This document shows, one piece after another, positions 43,308 through 53,034 of a stretch of DNA of 64,000 nucleotides. Both the position numbers and the translations under genes were made by a program. The notes under the pieces were generated by a model, which worked only from the letters and a program-made list of their open reading frames with translations, was not told the DNA's origin and searched no databases. The first letter of the stretch is position 1; every line of letters starts with the position of its first letter. Source of the DNA: an uncultured Collinsella sp. (lineage in GTDB: Bacteria > Actinomycetota > Coriobacteriia > Coriobacteriales > Coriobacteriaceae); contig UQYA01000002.1 of the NCBI GenBank assembly GCA_900545165.1, forward strand, positions 1 to 64,000, in the 5' to 3' direction.

Positions 43308-45803
43308 ATGACCGCAACCGCCAGTCGAACCACTAACCGCAGGCCCGAGCTTTTGGCCCCCGCCGGAGGGCCCGAGCCCTTTGTCGCCGCACTCGCCGCC
43401 GGGGCAGACGCCATCTATTGCGGCATGGGCAGCTTCAACGCCCGCCGCAAGGCTACCAACTTTACCGACGAGGCCTTTGAGCAGGCCTGCCGCGCCGCAC
43501 ATCTAGCCGGGTCGCGCGTCTACGTCACGGTCAACATCGTCATCAAGCAGTCCGAGATGGGCGATGCGCTGCAACTCATCCATCGCTGCTCCACGCTGGG
43601 CGCCGATGCCTTCATTATCCAGGACTGGGGTCTGTTCTTTGAGGTCAAGCGCACGATGCCCGGCATCGAGACGCACATCTCAACCCAAGCAAACATCCAC
43701 GACGACCGCGGAACCCTTTGGTGCCGTGAGCAGGGCGCCGACCGAGTGACCTTGTCGCGCGAGCTCTCCATTGACGAGATCGCCGCCATCCACGACGCCG
43801 CACCCGATGTGGACCTCGAGGTCTTTAGCCACGGTGCCATCTGCTTTTGCTACTCGGGCCTGTGCCTGCTCTCGAGCTTTGCCATGGCGGGCCGCTCGGC
43901 CAACCGCGGCATGTGCGCCCAGCCCTGCCGCCTGCCCTACGAGCTGATCGACGAGAACGGCCGCTCGCTCTCCCCTGCCGGTCGCGAGCGCGCGCTGTGC
44001 CCGCGCGACACCAACACGTCGCAGCTTGTTCGCCGTCTGTATGACGCCGGCGCCGCATCGCTCAAGCTCGAGGGCCGCATGAAGGCCCCCGATTACGTGT
44101 ATTCCATCGTCGATGTGTATCGTCACCAGATTGATGACATGCTGGCCGATGTTTCGACCTCCAAGGATGAGGATGCCGCCCGCCAGCGACAGCTCAAGCG
44201 CTGCTTTAACCGCGACTTTACGCACGCCTACCAGGATGGCACCTCGGGCGACGAGATGATGAGCTACGAGCGCTCCAACAACCGCGGCCAGATTGTGGGC
44301 ACGGTGCTGGGCAGCCGTCTGGCCAACCGCGATGTACGCGGACTCAAGCCCGACGACCGCCGTCGCCGCGCCGCCATCGCCCGCATTGAGCTGTTTGAGC
44401 CCGTGGGCAAGGGCGACCTGCTGGAGCTTCGTCACGATAACGAGTTTGACCAGTTCCTGACCACCATTGCCGCCGATGATGCCGCCGCGGGCGACATCAT
44501 CGAGTGCCGCGTGCCCCGCAGCATGCCCGAGGGCTGCCGCGTGCGCGTGATTCGAAGCCAGCGCGCCATTGACGCCGCCGGGGCTGCGCTCAAACGCGAT
44601 GTGCTGCGCCGCCGCGCCGTAGACGTGTCCGTTGTGACGCGTCTGGGCGAGCCGTTTACCGTTACGCTCACCTGCTGCGACGACCCTTCGCTTACGGCCA
44701 CGGCCACGGGCTTTACCGTCGAGGCTGCCAAGACCCGCGCCGTCGAGGCATCCGATCTGGTTGAGCACGTCGGGCGCATGGGCTCCTCTCCCTTTGAGGC
44801 CGCAAGCTTTGACGTTTCGCTCGACGCCGGCTGCGGTATGGGCTTTTCCGCCGTGCACAAGGTGCGCACCGCCGCTTGTAAGGCGCTGGAAGAGGCCATT
44901 CTGGCACCGTACGAGGAGCGCGCGAAAACGCTCGAGCTGCCGGCGATTGTAACCAGTGATTCCCGCCCCGCGCCCGAGCACTACCGCGATGAGCCGCAAA
45001 TCTGCGCCACCGTCACCTCGCTCGAGGCCGCCGAGGCTGCTCGCGCCGAGGGTGCAACGCGCATCTACATGACCACCGACGCGCTCGATGCGGCCGAGCT
45101 CTCCCCCGCCGATGCATTTGAGCAGGGCATCGTACCCGTGCTCGACGAGGTCTGCCGCGCCGTTGACCACGTACGCATCGACCCGTGGGTTGTTGCCGGC
45201 GCCACGGTCGCTATTGGCAACATCTCTGAGCTTGCCCTGGCCGCCCAGGTTGGCGCCACGGCCGAGATTCGCTCTTGCCTGCCGGTGCACAACACGCCCT
45301 GCATGGAGGCGCTTGCCGAGCGCGGAGCCGGTGCGTTTTGGCTCTCGCCCGAGATCACGCTCGACGAGATTGTCTCGCTCGGCGCCGCGGCGCCCGCGAC
45401 TCTGGGCATCACCGTCTTTGGCCGCCCGCGCGTCATGACAAGCGAGCACTGCATCCTGCAGGTGGCCAATGGCTGCATCCACGATTGTGCCAACTGCCGC
45501 CTGCGTGCCCGCAAGCTCTCGCTCAAGAATATCGACGGCAAGGTCATGCCGGTGCGTACCGACATCCACGGCCGCTCACGCTTGTACGACGCCTACCCCA
45601 TCGACCTCACGCCTCAGGTTCCACAGTTACTCGATGCCGGCGTGCGCCGTCTTATGGTCGACGGAACCCTGCTCGAGGCCGATGAGATCGCCCGTGCCGT
45701 CGCTCGCGTCCGTCGCGCCGTCGAGGCGGCTCAAGCCGGCCGCAAGCCCGCCGCCCGCCTGCGCGGGGCGACCTCGGGCTGCATGTTTGTGGGAATCAGC
45801 TAA
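43308..45803 (+). CDS. U32 family peptidase (RNA-hydroxylation type)
   Basis: An 831-residue U32 protein. The N-terminal U32 core is clear (LLAPAGGPEPFVAALAAGADAIYCG, ISTQANIH, SHGAICFCYSGLCLLSSF with a cysteine set and MCAQPCRLPYE), followed by a middle DUF3656-like part and a second barrel-like C-terminal part with CIHDCANC. Despite the peptidase name, studied large U32 proteins (RlhA, TrhP) serve hydroxylation of rRNA or tRNA using Fe-S clusters, which the cysteine patterns here support. GGCAGGAT precedes the ATG. It is followed 15 nt later by the RluA gene, another RNA-modifying enzyme. Confidence 0.88.
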   Translation: MTATASRTTNRRPELLAPAGGPEPFVAALAAGADAIYCGMGSFNARRKATNFTDEAFEQACRAAHLAGSRVYVTVNIVIKQSEMGDALQLIHRCSTLGADAFIIQDWGLFFEVKRTMPGIETHISTQANIHDDRGTLWCREQGADRVTLSRELSIDEIAAIHDAAPDVDLEVFSHGAICFCYSGLCLLSSFAMAGRSANRGMCAQPCRLPYELIDENGRSLSPAGRERALCPRDTNTSQLVRRLYDAGAASLKLEGRMKAPDYVYSIVDVYRHQIDDMLADVSTSKDEDAARQRQLKRCFNRDFTHAYQDGTSGDEMMSYERSNNRGQIVGTVLGSRLANRDVRGLKPDDRRRRAAIARIELFEPVGKGDLLELRHDNEFDQFLTTIAADDAAAGDIIECRVPRSMPEGCRVRVIRSQRAIDAAGAALKRDVLRRRAVDVSVVTRLGEPFTVTLTCCDDPSLTATATGFTVEAAKTRAVEASDLVEHVGRMGSSPFEAASFDVSLDAGCGMGFSAVHKVRTAACKALEEAILAPYEERAKTLELPAIVTSDSRPAPEHYRDEPQICATVTSLEAAEAARAEGATRIYMTTDALDAAELSPADAFEQGIVPVLDEVCRAVDHVRIDPWVVAGATVAIGNISELALAAQVGATAEIRSCLPVHNTPCMEALAERGAGAFWLSPEITLDEIVSLGAAAPATLGITVFGRPRVMTSEHCILQVANGCIHDCANCRLRARKLSLKNIDGKVMPVRTDIHGRSRLYDAYPIDLTPQVPQLLDAGVRRLMVDGTLLEADEIARAVARVRRAVEAAQAGRKPAARLRGATSGCMFVGIS

Positions 45804-45818
45804 CCGAAAGGCTTACAC

Positions 45819-46478
45819 GTGAACGAAGAACCTCAAGTCCTTTACTGCGACGCCTGGCTCATGGCCATCGACAAGCCCGCCGGCATGATCGTCCACGGCG
45901 ACGGCACCGGCGAGCGCACGCTCACCGACTACGCCAGCGACCTGCTGCTGGCGATGGGCGACGGCTTTGCCGCGACCGACATGCAGCCGCTCAATCGCCT
46001 GGACCGTGACACCACCGGCGTGGTGCTGTTCTCGCTCGACAAGCAGACGCAGCCCGCCTTTGACCAGATGATCATCGACCACGCTTTCGAAAAGCACTAC
46101 CTGGCGCTCGCCGAGGGCAAGATCGACTGGAACGAGAAGCTCATCGACAAGCCTATCGCTCGCGATCGCCACGATAGCCGCAAGATGCGTGTCGGCGCCA
46201 GCGGAAAGCCCTCTCAGACGCGCGTCAAGGTGCTCAAGCGCCTTAAGAGCCGCCGTGGCCTGCCCACGCGCTCGTATATTGATGTCGAGTTGCTCACCGG
46301 CCGCAAACACCAAATCCGTGTGCATCTGGCGAGCGAGCGTCATCCCCTGGTTGGCGACGACCTGTACGGCACGCCGCGCCCCTGCGGCCTGATGCTCCAC
46401 GCCCACAGCGTGTCCTTCACGCATCCCGTAACCGGCGAGCACATCCACATCGAAGCCCCCTGCCCCTGGGAGCCCTAA
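45819..46478 (+). CDS. RluA family pseudouridine synthase
   Basis: A 219-residue RluA-type enzyme that isomerises uridine in rRNA or tRNA. The catalytic aspartate is in PLNRLDRDTTG (about 59-69), and the GRKHQIRVHLA block (about 165-175) is the family's closing motif. No S4 domain. GTG at 45819 follows GAAAGG. Likely co-transcribed with the U32 gene. A weak hairpin (AAACCACC / GGTGGTTT, 46477-46515) follows and may terminate. The target uridine cannot be named from sequence. Confidence 0.9.
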   Translation: MNEEPQVLYCDAWLMAIDKPAGMIVHGDGTGERTLTDYASDLLLAMGDGFAATDMQPLNRLDRDTTGVVLFSLDKQTQPAFDQMIIDHAFEKHYLALAEGKIDWNEKLIDKPIARDRHDSRKMRVGASGKPSQTRVKVLKRLKSRRGLPTRSYIDVELLTGRKHQIRVHLASERHPLVGDDLYGTPRPCGLMLHAHSVSFTHPVTGEHIHIEAPCPWEP

Positions 46479-46538
46479 ACCACCACAATGGGGACAGGCG
46501 CCTTCGCGGTGGTTTTGGCCTTAGCCCGTCCCCTGCTG

Positions 46539-47285
46539 TTAGACCGTGATGACGTTGTCCATTGCCTGGTACTTGGCGGGGACCTCGCCTGCGGTAATAA
46601 TCGTTGCGTCGCGGAAGTCCGCGAACTTGATGGGCGCCACCATGCCAAATTTACTGGCGTCCGAGATTACGAAGCGCTTGGCCGTATGGCGCATCGAGAT
46701 ACGCTTTACTTGCGCCTCCTCGATATCGGGCGCCGTGAAGCCCTGCTCGGCTGCAATGCCGTTAGAGCCCCAAAAGCCACAGTTGAAGTTGTAGCGGTCT
46801 AAGGTTGCCAAGGCATCGGGGCCAACGAGCGCCTCGGTCTCGGGTTTGAGCTCGCCGCCCAGCACCACGGTACGCATGCCGCGCAAAGCAAGGCGCTGAG
46901 CATGGAGCACGGAATCGGTCACATAGGTGACATCTTCAAGGTGTGGAAGATGCTCGATGAGCCTGAGCGTCGTCGAGCCCGAGTCGATGTATACAAAGCT
47001 CTCAGGCTCCACAAGCGCCGCCGCACGGGCGCAGATACGCTCCTTGTCGTCGTTATGGAGGTCGCTGCGCTCATTAAGCGTTAGGTCGCGCGTCACGTGC
47101 GCGCGCTCAAGACTCGTCGCCCCACCGTGGACCTTGGCGATACGGTGCGCTCGGTCGAGCGTCTGCAGGTCGCGCCGAATGGTAGACGCCGTCACGCCCA
47201 GGGCCTCAGCAAGCTCCGGCACGGTAACCGAGCCGGCCTGCTGCACCATCGACACGATCGCATTGAGCCTATCTTCCGCAAGCAT
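46539..47285 (-). CDS. DeoR/GlpR family transcriptional regulator
   Basis: A 248-residue DeoR-type repressor: N-terminal helix-turn-helix (VTVPELAEALGVTASTIRRDLQTLD, about 19-43) and the DeoR sensor domain that binds sugar phosphates (IDSGSTTLRLIEHL, VLGGELKPETEALVG). It lies 3 nt after the oxidoreductase gene and is surely co-transcribed, so it probably represses its own operon. The effector sugar is unknown. Confidence 0.9.
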   Translation of the reverse strand: MLAEDRLNAIVSMVQQAGSVTVPELAEALGVTASTIRRDLQTLDRAHRIAKVHGGATSLERAHVTRDLTLNERSDLHNDDKERICARAAALVEPESFVYIDSGSTTLRLIEHLPHLEDVTYVTDSVLHAQRLALRGMRTVVLGGELKPETEALVGPDALATLDRYNFNCGFWGSNGIAAEQGFTAPDIEEAQVKRISMRHTAKRFVISDASKFGMVAPIKFADFRDATIITAGEVPAKYQAMDNVITV

Positions 47286-47288
47286 CGC

Positions 47289-48368
47289 TTACTCCTCCTC
47301 GGGGTACACGACTCCCCAATCGGCGCGGAGCTTGGTCATAAGCTCCATTACATCAGAAGCATAATCCAGCAGCTCGCACTTGGAGTCGTCGCCGGCAACG
47401 GCCTTCTCAAGATCGGCCATCTCATAGCAAAGGGCGTAAGCTTCGGTGCCGGCGTGGACCTCCTCGCGGTGGCCGTCCACAGTCCACACGATGGTCGCGT
47501 GATCGGCGCGCGGATACTCGTTGACCTCGATATAGCACTTGTCGAAGCTGATGACCGAGCGCTTGGGCTGCTTGGAGTGGAGCGTAAGGCTCACAACACC
47601 CAGCTGCTGCTCGGCGTTACGGCAGACAATGCCGCCCGCAACGTCGACACCTGTCTCACAGGTGTTGCCCAGCGAGACAACCTCAGCGGGCTGGCTCGCC
47701 ATAAAGAGGCGCATAACGGAGAGCGCATACACGCCAATGTCGAGCATGGCGCCACCGGCAAGGCTACGGTTGTAGAAGCGGTTGGTCAGGTCGCCGTACT
47801 CCTTATAGCTGCCAAAGTTGAGCTGAGCGAGATTCATGCGGCCGAACTCGCCGACATCCATGCGACGACGCAGCTCCTGATACAAGGGCATGTGAAGCAC
47901 CGTGGTGGCGTCCATAAGGACCACGTTGTGCTCGTCGGCAATGGCGCGGGCCTCGTCAAGCTCGGCGGAATTAAGGGTAATGGCCTTCTCGCAGAGCACG
48001 TGCTTGCCAGCTGCCAGAGCGGCTCGCAGGTAGGTGATATGCGTGTTGTGCGGCGTGGTGATATAGACTGCGTCAATGTTCGGATCGGCGTAGAGGTCTT
48101 CGACCGTTTCATAGACCCTCTCAACGCCATACTGCTCTGCAAAAGCTTGAGCCTTGGACAGAGTGCGGTTGGCAACGCCCGCAAGCTTGCGGCCGGCAAG
48201 AGCGAGAGACTGGGCCATCTGGTTGGCGATAACGCCGCACCCGATCACAGCCCAACGAAGCTCGGGAGCCGTAAAAATATCGTCGGGGAACGGCTGATCC
48301 TGGACCGAGGCGAATGCCGCCTTAGCGGCTGCTTCGGCGTCGAGCGGAGCCTGTTTGGAATCTGCCAT
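47289..48368 (-). CDS. Gfo/Idh/MocA family oxidoreductase
   Basis: A 359-residue NAD(P)-dependent dehydrogenase: nucleotide-binding VIGCGVIANQMA (about 32-43) and the substrate domain with GGAMLDIGVYAL. The family's EKP catalytic motif reads EKA here (HVLCEKAIT), an unusual change. Members oxidise sugars or inositols, or dimeric dihydrodiols; the pairing with a DeoR regulator suggests sugar metabolism. A 35-residue N-terminal lead precedes the Rossmann fold. Good start at 48368. Confidence 0.88.
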   Translation of the reverse strand: MADSKQAPLDAEAAAKAAFASVQDQPFPDDIFTAPELRWAVIGCGVIANQMAQSLALAGRKLAGVANRTLSKAQAFAEQYGVERVYETVEDLYADPNIDAVYITTPHNTHITYLRAALAAGKHVLCEKAITLNSAELDEARAIADEHNVVLMDATTVLHMPLYQELRRRMDVGEFGRMNLAQLNFGSYKEYGDLTNRFYNRSLAGGAMLDIGVYALSVMRLFMASQPAEVVSLGNTCETGVDVAGGIVCRNAEQQLGVVSLTLHSKQPKRSVISFDKCYIEVNEYPRADHATIVWTVDGHREEVHAGTEAYALCYEMADLEKAVAGDDSKCELLDYASDVMELMTKLRADWGVVYPEEE

Positions 48369-48764
48369 GATGTGCCTCCTAAGTCATCGGAAGTCCTTCA
48401 TTTCTAACAACCCTATATTCGCACAATTGCGCGCGTATCTGCTCGTGTTTGCGTGTTTATTTGCTTATCAGTCTTTATTTAGCCATAGTTGCCAGATGTT
48501 TGTGCAGTTATGCGCATTATCGCGCAAGGCTATGCGTATAAATGCGCATGCGACGATCCTTGTGAAACATAAAGGGGCAGAGCACCATAGCCATAAAAGA
48601 CAGAGTAGGCCGTATTACTCCACCCCTCTGGGGGCATCAGACAACAAAGGACCGTCCCAAACTGTCGGCACATTGAGACTGTCCCCCAACGACTGGTCAT
48701 TTAAGTCTGTCCCCAATGAATGCAACGGCCACTCATTTAAGTCTGTCCCCAATGAGTGGGGATA
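48369..48764. repeat. Intergenic region with short direct repeats
   Basis: No gene. CATTTAAGTCTGTCCCCAATGA occurs exactly twice (48698-48719, 48734-48755), with a third degenerate copy at 48670-48691. The second copy also forms a hairpin with ACTCATT / AATGAGT. The AT-rich part 48400-48570 probably holds the oxidoreductase promoter. Confidence 0.6.
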
Positions 48765-48765
48765 G

Positions 48766-48802
48766 AAAAAGGCCCGGGTGCCGTGGGGCATCCGGGCCTT
48801 TG
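48766..48802 (-). terminator. Terminator of the ribosomal protein operon
   Basis: On the minus strand a 14-15 bp stem (AAGGCCCGGATGCC / GGCACCCGGGCCTT) ends in TTTTT, 26 nt after the rplX stop. A strong end to the operon. Confidence 0.88.
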
Positions 48803-48827
48803 CTAGCAACTTGATGTTGCGGGCAGC

Positions 48828-49133
48828 TTAGAACTTGTGGCCGCACTTCTTGCAGACGCGCAGCTTGTTCTTGCCGTCCTTCTCGTGACCGACGCGGGTA
48901 ACCTTACCGCACTCGGGGCAAACGAGATTGACGTTGGAGGCGTCGATGGGAGCCTCCTGCGAAACGATGCCGCCCTGCTGGTTGGCAGCGTTGGGCTTGA
49001 CGGCCTTCTTGACGACCGAAACGCCCTCGACAACGACCTTGTTCTCGGCGGGGAGAGCACGCAGGACAACGCCCTGCTTGCCGCGATCCTTACCAGAGAG
49101 AACCTGGACCTTATCGCCCTTCTTGATATACAT
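48828..49133 (-). CDS. rplX: 50S ribosomal protein L24
   Basis: 101 residues, with the KOW motif near the start ([20 protein letters not shown]) and a C-terminal [10 protein letters not shown] ... CKKCG zinc-ribbon pair, a C+ form of L24. AGGGGAGATAT precedes the ATG. It is the last gene of the cluster; a terminator follows, and the usual next gene rplE is absent. Confidence 0.96.
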   Translation of the reverse strand: MYIKKGDKVQVLSGKDRGKQGVVLRALPAENKVVVEGVSVVKKAVKPNAANQQGGIVSQEAPIDASNVNLVCPECGKVTRVGHEKDGKNKLRVCKKCGHKF

Positions 49134-49146
49134 ATATCTCCCCTAA

Positions 49147-49515
49147 CTACAGGGTCTCGGGAGCGAGCGAGACGATCTTCATGTACTTCTTGTCACGAAG
49201 CTCGCGAGCGACAGGCCCGAAGATACGGGTGCCGACGGGCGAACCATCGTTGTTGATGACAACGCAGGCGTTCTCATCAAAGCGAATGTAGGAGCCATCC
49301 TTGCGGCGGATCTCCTTAACGGTGCGAACGACGACGCAACGGACAACGTCCTTCTTCTTGACGTTGGCGCCAGGGGTAGCCTCCTGGACAGCACCGATGA
49401 ACACATCGCCGATGCCTGCATAACGACGCTTGGAACCGCCAAGCACCTTGATGCAGCGAATCTTGCGAGCGCCGGAGTTGTCGGCGACGTTCAGCATGGT
49501 TTGCATCTGAATCAT
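49147..49515 (-). CDS. rplN: 50S ribosomal protein L14
   Basis: 122 residues, standard length, with [21 protein letters not shown] at the N-terminus (residues 6-26). It binds 23S rRNA near the L19/L3 site. The 118-nt gap before it separates the L14-L24 pair from S17, with a TATAAA-bearing segment that may hold an internal promoter. Confidence 0.97.
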   Translation of the reverse strand: MIQMQTMLNVADNSGARKIRCIKVLGGSKRRYAGIGDVFIGAVQEATPGANVKKKDVVRCVVVRTVKEIRRKDGSYIRFDENACVVINNDGSPVGTRIFGPVARELRDKKYMKIVSLAPETL

Positions 49516-49633
49516 GGTAGATGTTCCTCCGAACTAAGAACCGAAGAGAGGTGCGCAGTCTTTATACGGCCCGTGGTATGCAAGCCAGACATACGCACAT
49601 CTTCGGAAACGTACAAGTCGTAAGGGCGACTGC

Positions 49634-49894
49634 TTATTTAGCGCGCTCGACGACCTCGATGAGGCGCCAACGCTTCATCTTGGACATAGGACGGGTCTCC
49701 ATAACGCGGACGGTATCGCCCACGCCAGCCGTGCACTCCTCGTCGTGAGCGTGCAGCTTCTTGGAGCTGGTCATCATCTTGCCGTACTTGGGGTGACGCT
49801 TGCGCTCGGTGATGGTGACAACAATGGTCTTGGCACCGGAGACGGAGGTAACGACACCCGTACGGACCTTACGCGAGTTACGCGAATCAGTCAT
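49634..49894 (-). CDS. rpsQ: 30S ribosomal protein S17
   Basis: 86 residues with the family core KTIVVTITERKRHPKYGKMM. It starts 16 nt after rpmC with TAAGGAGAGAAC as ribosome site and is the last gene of the upstream block before the 118-nt gap. Confidence 0.97.
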   Translation of the reverse strand: MTDSRNSRKVRTGVVTSVSGAKTIVVTITERKRHPKYGKMMTSSKKLHAHDEECTAGVGDTVRVMETRPMSKMKRWRLIEVVERAK

Positions 49895-49910
49895 GTTCTC
49901 TCCTTAGGTC

Positions 49911-50126
49911 CTACTCGGCGACAGCGGACTTCTCCGCTGCGATCTCGCGGGCGCGCTGCTCCGTGAGGACGCGAGCGATGTCCTTCTTCACGGTGTTGAC
50001 GCGAGCGGTGTTGTCCAGCTGGCTGGTGGCCATCTGGAAACGAAGGTTAAAGAGCTCGGCGCGCATTTCCTTCAGCTTCTCAACGAGCTGAGCGTCCGAG
50101 AGCTCACGAATCTCTGCGGGCTTCAT
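49911..50126 (-). CDS. rpmC: 50S ribosomal protein L29
   Basis: 71 residues, with the typical helical pattern (LKEMRAELFNLRFQMATSQLDN). Its ATG overlaps the rplP stop by one nt (TAATG), so translation is coupled. Confidence 0.96.
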   Translation of the reverse strand: MKPAEIRELSDAQLVEKLKEMRAELFNLRFQMATSQLDNTARVNTVKKDIARVLTEQRAREIAAEKSAVAE

Positions 50127-50629
50127 TAGTTCTCCTCCTTGGCGGCGGCGGCGTCCTCAGCAGCCCACTTGGCCTCGAGAGCGGCCTCCTCAGCCATCTC
50201 CTTCTCGATGCGCTGCTCAGCGTTCTTGGCAGCAACAATCTTGGTCTTGATGGGAAGCTTGTGCTGTGCAAGACGCAGAGCCTCGCGAGCGACCTCCTCG
50301 GGCACGCCCTTGACCTCGAACATGATGCGGCCGGGCTTGACGACGGCCACCCACTCCTCGGGGTTACCCTTACCAGAACCCATGCGAGTCTCGGCAGGCT
50401 TCTTGGTGATGGGCTTATCGGGGAAGATCGTGATGTAGACACGACCGCCACGCTTCATGTAGCGGGTCATGGCAATACGAGCGGCCTCGATCTGACGGTT
50501 GGTAATCCAATGGGCCTCGAGAGCCTGGATACCAAACTCGCCGAAATGCAGCTCGGTATTACCCTTGGCCTGGCCCTTCATGGAGCCACGCTGCACCTTG
50601 CGGTGAAGAATACGCTTAGGGGCAAGCAC
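50126..50629 (-). CDS. rplP: 50S ribosomal protein L16
   Basis: 167 residues. The core to about residue 137 is normal ([37 protein letters not shown]). An extra ~30-residue acidic/alanine tail ([25 protein letters not shown]) follows, longer than in most bacteria. GTG start with AGGAGGGG in front, overlapping the rpsC stop. Confidence 0.96.
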   Translation of the reverse strand: MLAPKRILHRKVQRGSMKGQAKGNTELHFGEFGIQALEAHWITNRQIEAARIAMTRYMKRGGRVYITIFPDKPITKKPAETRMGSGKGNPEEWVAVVKPGRIMFEVKGVPEEVAREALRLAQHKLPIKTKIVAAKNAEQRIEKEMAEEAALEAKWAAEDAAAAKEEN

Positions 50630-51339
50630 TACTGACCCCTCCTCTCGGAGTTACGACGACGAGGACGGGAAGAGCCCTCGAGTGCAGGGTTGGGAACAGG
50701 CTGGCCCGGGAGCTTCTCGCCCAGGTAGATCCAGACCTTCACGCCGCAAGCGCCCATGGTGGTGCTGGCGACAGCCGTGCCGTAGTCGATCTTGGCACGG
50801 AGGGTGTGCAGAGGCACGCGACCCTCGCGGTACCACTCACGACGGCCCATCTCGGCACCGCCGAGACGACCGGAGCACTGAATACGGATGCCCTTAGCGC
50901 CGGCCTTGCGGGCGGACTGGACAGCCTTGCGCATAGCGCGACGGAAGGCAACGCGGCCCTCGAGCTGCTCGGCGATAGACTGAGCAACGAGGTTGGCGTC
51001 GAGCTCGGGGCGCTTAATCTCGACAACGTCGACGGAGAGCTGGCCCTTGGAGACGCCAGCGACCTTCTCGAGCTCGGTGCGGAGGGTATCGATCTCGGCA
51101 CCCTTCTTACCGATGACAACGCCGGGGCGAGCAGTGAGGATGATGACCTTCACCTTGTCGCCAGCGCGCTCGATCTCGACACGGGAGACAGCTGCGCGGG
51201 AAAGACGCTTCTCGAGGTACTTGCGGATCTCGAGATCGTTACCGAGGGTCTTAGCGTAATCCTTCTCTGCGAACCAGCGGGAGCGCCAGTTCTCGGTGAT
51301 GCCAAGACGGAAGCCGGTGGGGTAGACTTTCTGACCCAT
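50629..51339 (-). CDS. rpsC: 30S ribosomal protein S3
   Basis: 236 residues, with the KH domain ([19 protein letters not shown], about 75-93) and the C-terminal S3 domain ([30 protein letters not shown]). It guards the mRNA entry tunnel. It follows rplV by 6 nt. Confidence 0.97.
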   Translation of the reverse strand: MGQKVYPTGFRLGITENWRSRWFAEKDYAKTLGNDLEIRKYLEKRLSRAAVSRVEIERAGDKVKVIILTARPGVVIGKKGAEIDTLRTELEKVAGVSKGQLSVDVVEIKRPELDANLVAQSIAEQLEGRVAFRRAMRKAVQSARKAGAKGIRIQCSGRLGGAEMGRREWYREGRVPLHTLRAKIDYGTAVASTTMGACGVKVWIYLGEKLPGQPVPNPALEGSSRPRRRNSERRGQ

Positions 51340-51345
51340 ACAGCT

Positions 51346-51717
51346 TTACGCCTCCTTTCGAGGAGCAACGACGACGGTGATGTGGGAAGTACGCTTCAGA
51401 ATGCGAGAAGCGGAACCCTTGGCGCGGGGACGGATGCGCTTAAGCGTCGGACCCTCGTCAACATAGGCAGCGGCGACAACCAGGTTGTCGGCACGCAGAC
51501 CGTTGTTGTTCTCGGCGTTCGCAACGGCGGAACGGAGAACCTTCTCGACATCCACGGCGACGGCGCGGTCGCAGAAGTGGAGGATGTCGAAGGCCTGAGC
51601 GACAGGCTTGCGGCGGATCAGATCGACCACCAGGCGGGCCTTGCTGGGGGAAACACGCACGTACTTAGCGACGGCGCGAACCTCGGTGGCCTCAGTTTCA
51701 ATAGACTTAGTTGCCAT
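51346..51717 (-). CDS. rplV: 50S ribosomal protein L22
   Basis: 123 residues with the family segments [21 protein letters not shown] and the exit-tunnel loop ending [22 protein letters not shown]. Good start at 51717, 14 nt after rpsS. Confidence 0.97.
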   Translation of the reverse strand: MATKSIETEATEVRAVAKYVRVSPSKARLVVDLIRRKPVAQAFDILHFCDRAVAVDVEKVLRSAVANAENNNGLRADNLVVAAAYVDEGPTLKRIRPRAKGSASRILKRTSHITVVVAPRKEA

Positions 51718-51731
51718 TTACGGTTAACCCC

Positions 51732-51992
51732 CTATTTGGCCTTGTGGCCACGGAACGTACGAGTCGGCGCGAACTCGCCGAGCTTGTGACCAACCATGGA
51801 CTCGGTAACATACACGGGCACATGCTTGCGGCCGTCGTGGACGGCGATGGTGTGACCAACCATCTCGGGGAAGATGGTGGACGCGCGGGACCAGGTCTTC
51901 ACGACGTCCTTCTTGCCAGCCTCGTTCATCGCGGTGATACGCGAGAGAAGGCGAGTCTCCACGAACGGGCCCTTTTTGAGACTTCTGCTCAT
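51732..51992 (-). CDS. rpsS: 30S ribosomal protein S19
   Basis: 86 residues, [12 protein letters not shown] at the start and [30 protein letters not shown] in the middle, all standard. 32 nt after rplB, with AGGAGAAAGC as ribosome site. Confidence 0.97.
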   Translation of the reverse strand: MSRSLKKGPFVETRLLSRITAMNEAGKKDVVKTWSRASTIFPEMVGHTIAVHDGRKHVPVYVTESMVGHKLGEFAPTRTFRGHKAK

Positions 51993-52024
51993 AAGTGCTT
52001 TCTCCTAAAACTCGGTATCCGAAA

Positions 52025-52855
52025 TTACTTCTTACGGCGACGAATGATGTGCTGGTTCGAGACCTTCTTCTTCTTGCGCGTACGAAGGCCCTTCGTCGGC
52101 TTACCCCAGGGGGTAACGGAGGGACGACCAGAGGTGTGGTTCTTGCCCTCGCCACCGCCGTGCGGGTGGTCGACAGGGTTCATGACGGTACCGCGGACGG
52201 TCGGGCGCACGTTCATGTGACGCTTACGGCCGGCCTTGCCGATGACGATGTTGGAGTGATCGGCGTTGCCGACCTCACCGACGGTGGCGCGGCAGGTAAC
52301 GAGGATGCGGCGCATCTCGGAGGAAGGCATACGGACGATAGCGTACTTGCCCTCCTTACCCATCAGCTGGCAGGAGTTACCGGCGGAACGGGCGATAGCG
52401 GCGCCCTTGCCCGGCTGGAACTCGACGGCGTGGATGAGCGTACCGACGGGGATGTCGGCGAGGGGCAGAGCGTTGCCCGGCTTGATGTCGGCGTCAGAAC
52501 CGGACATGATGGTCTGACCGACCTCGAGGCCCTTGGGGGCCAGGATGTAGCGCTTCTCACCGTCAGCGTAGTGCAGCAGAGCGATGCGAGCGGAACGGTT
52601 CGGATCGTACTCGATCGTGGCAACCTTGGCAGGCACGCCGTCCTTGTTGCGCTTGAAGTCGATCACGCGGTAACGACGCTTCACGCCGCCGCCCTGGTGG
52701 CGGGTGGTGATGCGGCCGTTGTTGTTACGACCGGCCTTCTTGGGCAGGGGCTCGAGAAGAGACTTCTCGGGCTTGGTGCAGGTGATCTCGGAGAAGTCGG
52801 AGATCGTCTGCCAACGCCTACCAGCGGAGGTCGGCTTAAGGTGCTTTACAGCCAT
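52025..52855 (-). CDS. rplB: 50S ribosomal protein L2
   Basis: 276 residues, the peptidyl-transferase-region protein. The [14 protein letters not shown] start and the C-terminal [13 protein letters not shown] loop with the key histidine are present. The ATG at 52855 has AAAGGG before it; the open codons upstream belong to the leader. A 179-nt leader separates it from rplW. Confidence 0.97.
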   Translation of the reverse strand: MAVKHLKPTSAGRRWQTISDFSEITCTKPEKSLLEPLPKKAGRNNNGRITTRHQGGGVKRRYRVIDFKRNKDGVPAKVATIEYDPNRSARIALLHYADGEKRYILAPKGLEVGQTIMSGSDADIKPGNALPLADIPVGTLIHAVEFQPGKGAAIARSAGNSCQLMGKEGKYAIVRMPSSEMRRILVTCRATVGEVGNADHSNIVIGKAGRKRHMNVRPTVRGTVMNPVDHPHGGGEGKNHTSGRPSVTPWGKPTKGLRTRKKKKVSNQHIIRRRKK

Positions 52856-52934
52856 TACAATCCCTTTCAATAGGAATCCGTTAGCCATCGCAGACAGGGA
52901 TTCGAGGTTCTGCCTCGGGTGCGATGACACCGGA

Positions 52935-53016
52935 CGTATACACGGTTCCGGGCGTGTCCATTTAATACGCCCAAAACCTCGAGCTCTCGCCTCCCCTATT
53001 TGGGAGGCATGAGCTC
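52935..53016 (-). promoter_or_regulatory. Leader of rplB with hairpin and a motif shared with the rplC leader
   Basis: The gap holds a hairpin at 52981-53016 (GAGCTC and GCCTCCC arms, two mismatched bases inside) and a 27-nt block (52935-52961), which matches 54800-54826 upstream of rplC at 23 positions. Read on the minus strand both contain TGGAYA, 14 nt, TATACK. This may be an internal promoter or a ribosomal-protein binding site. Confidence 0.5.
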
Positions 53017-53034
53017 AGTCAACAGCAGCGAGTC

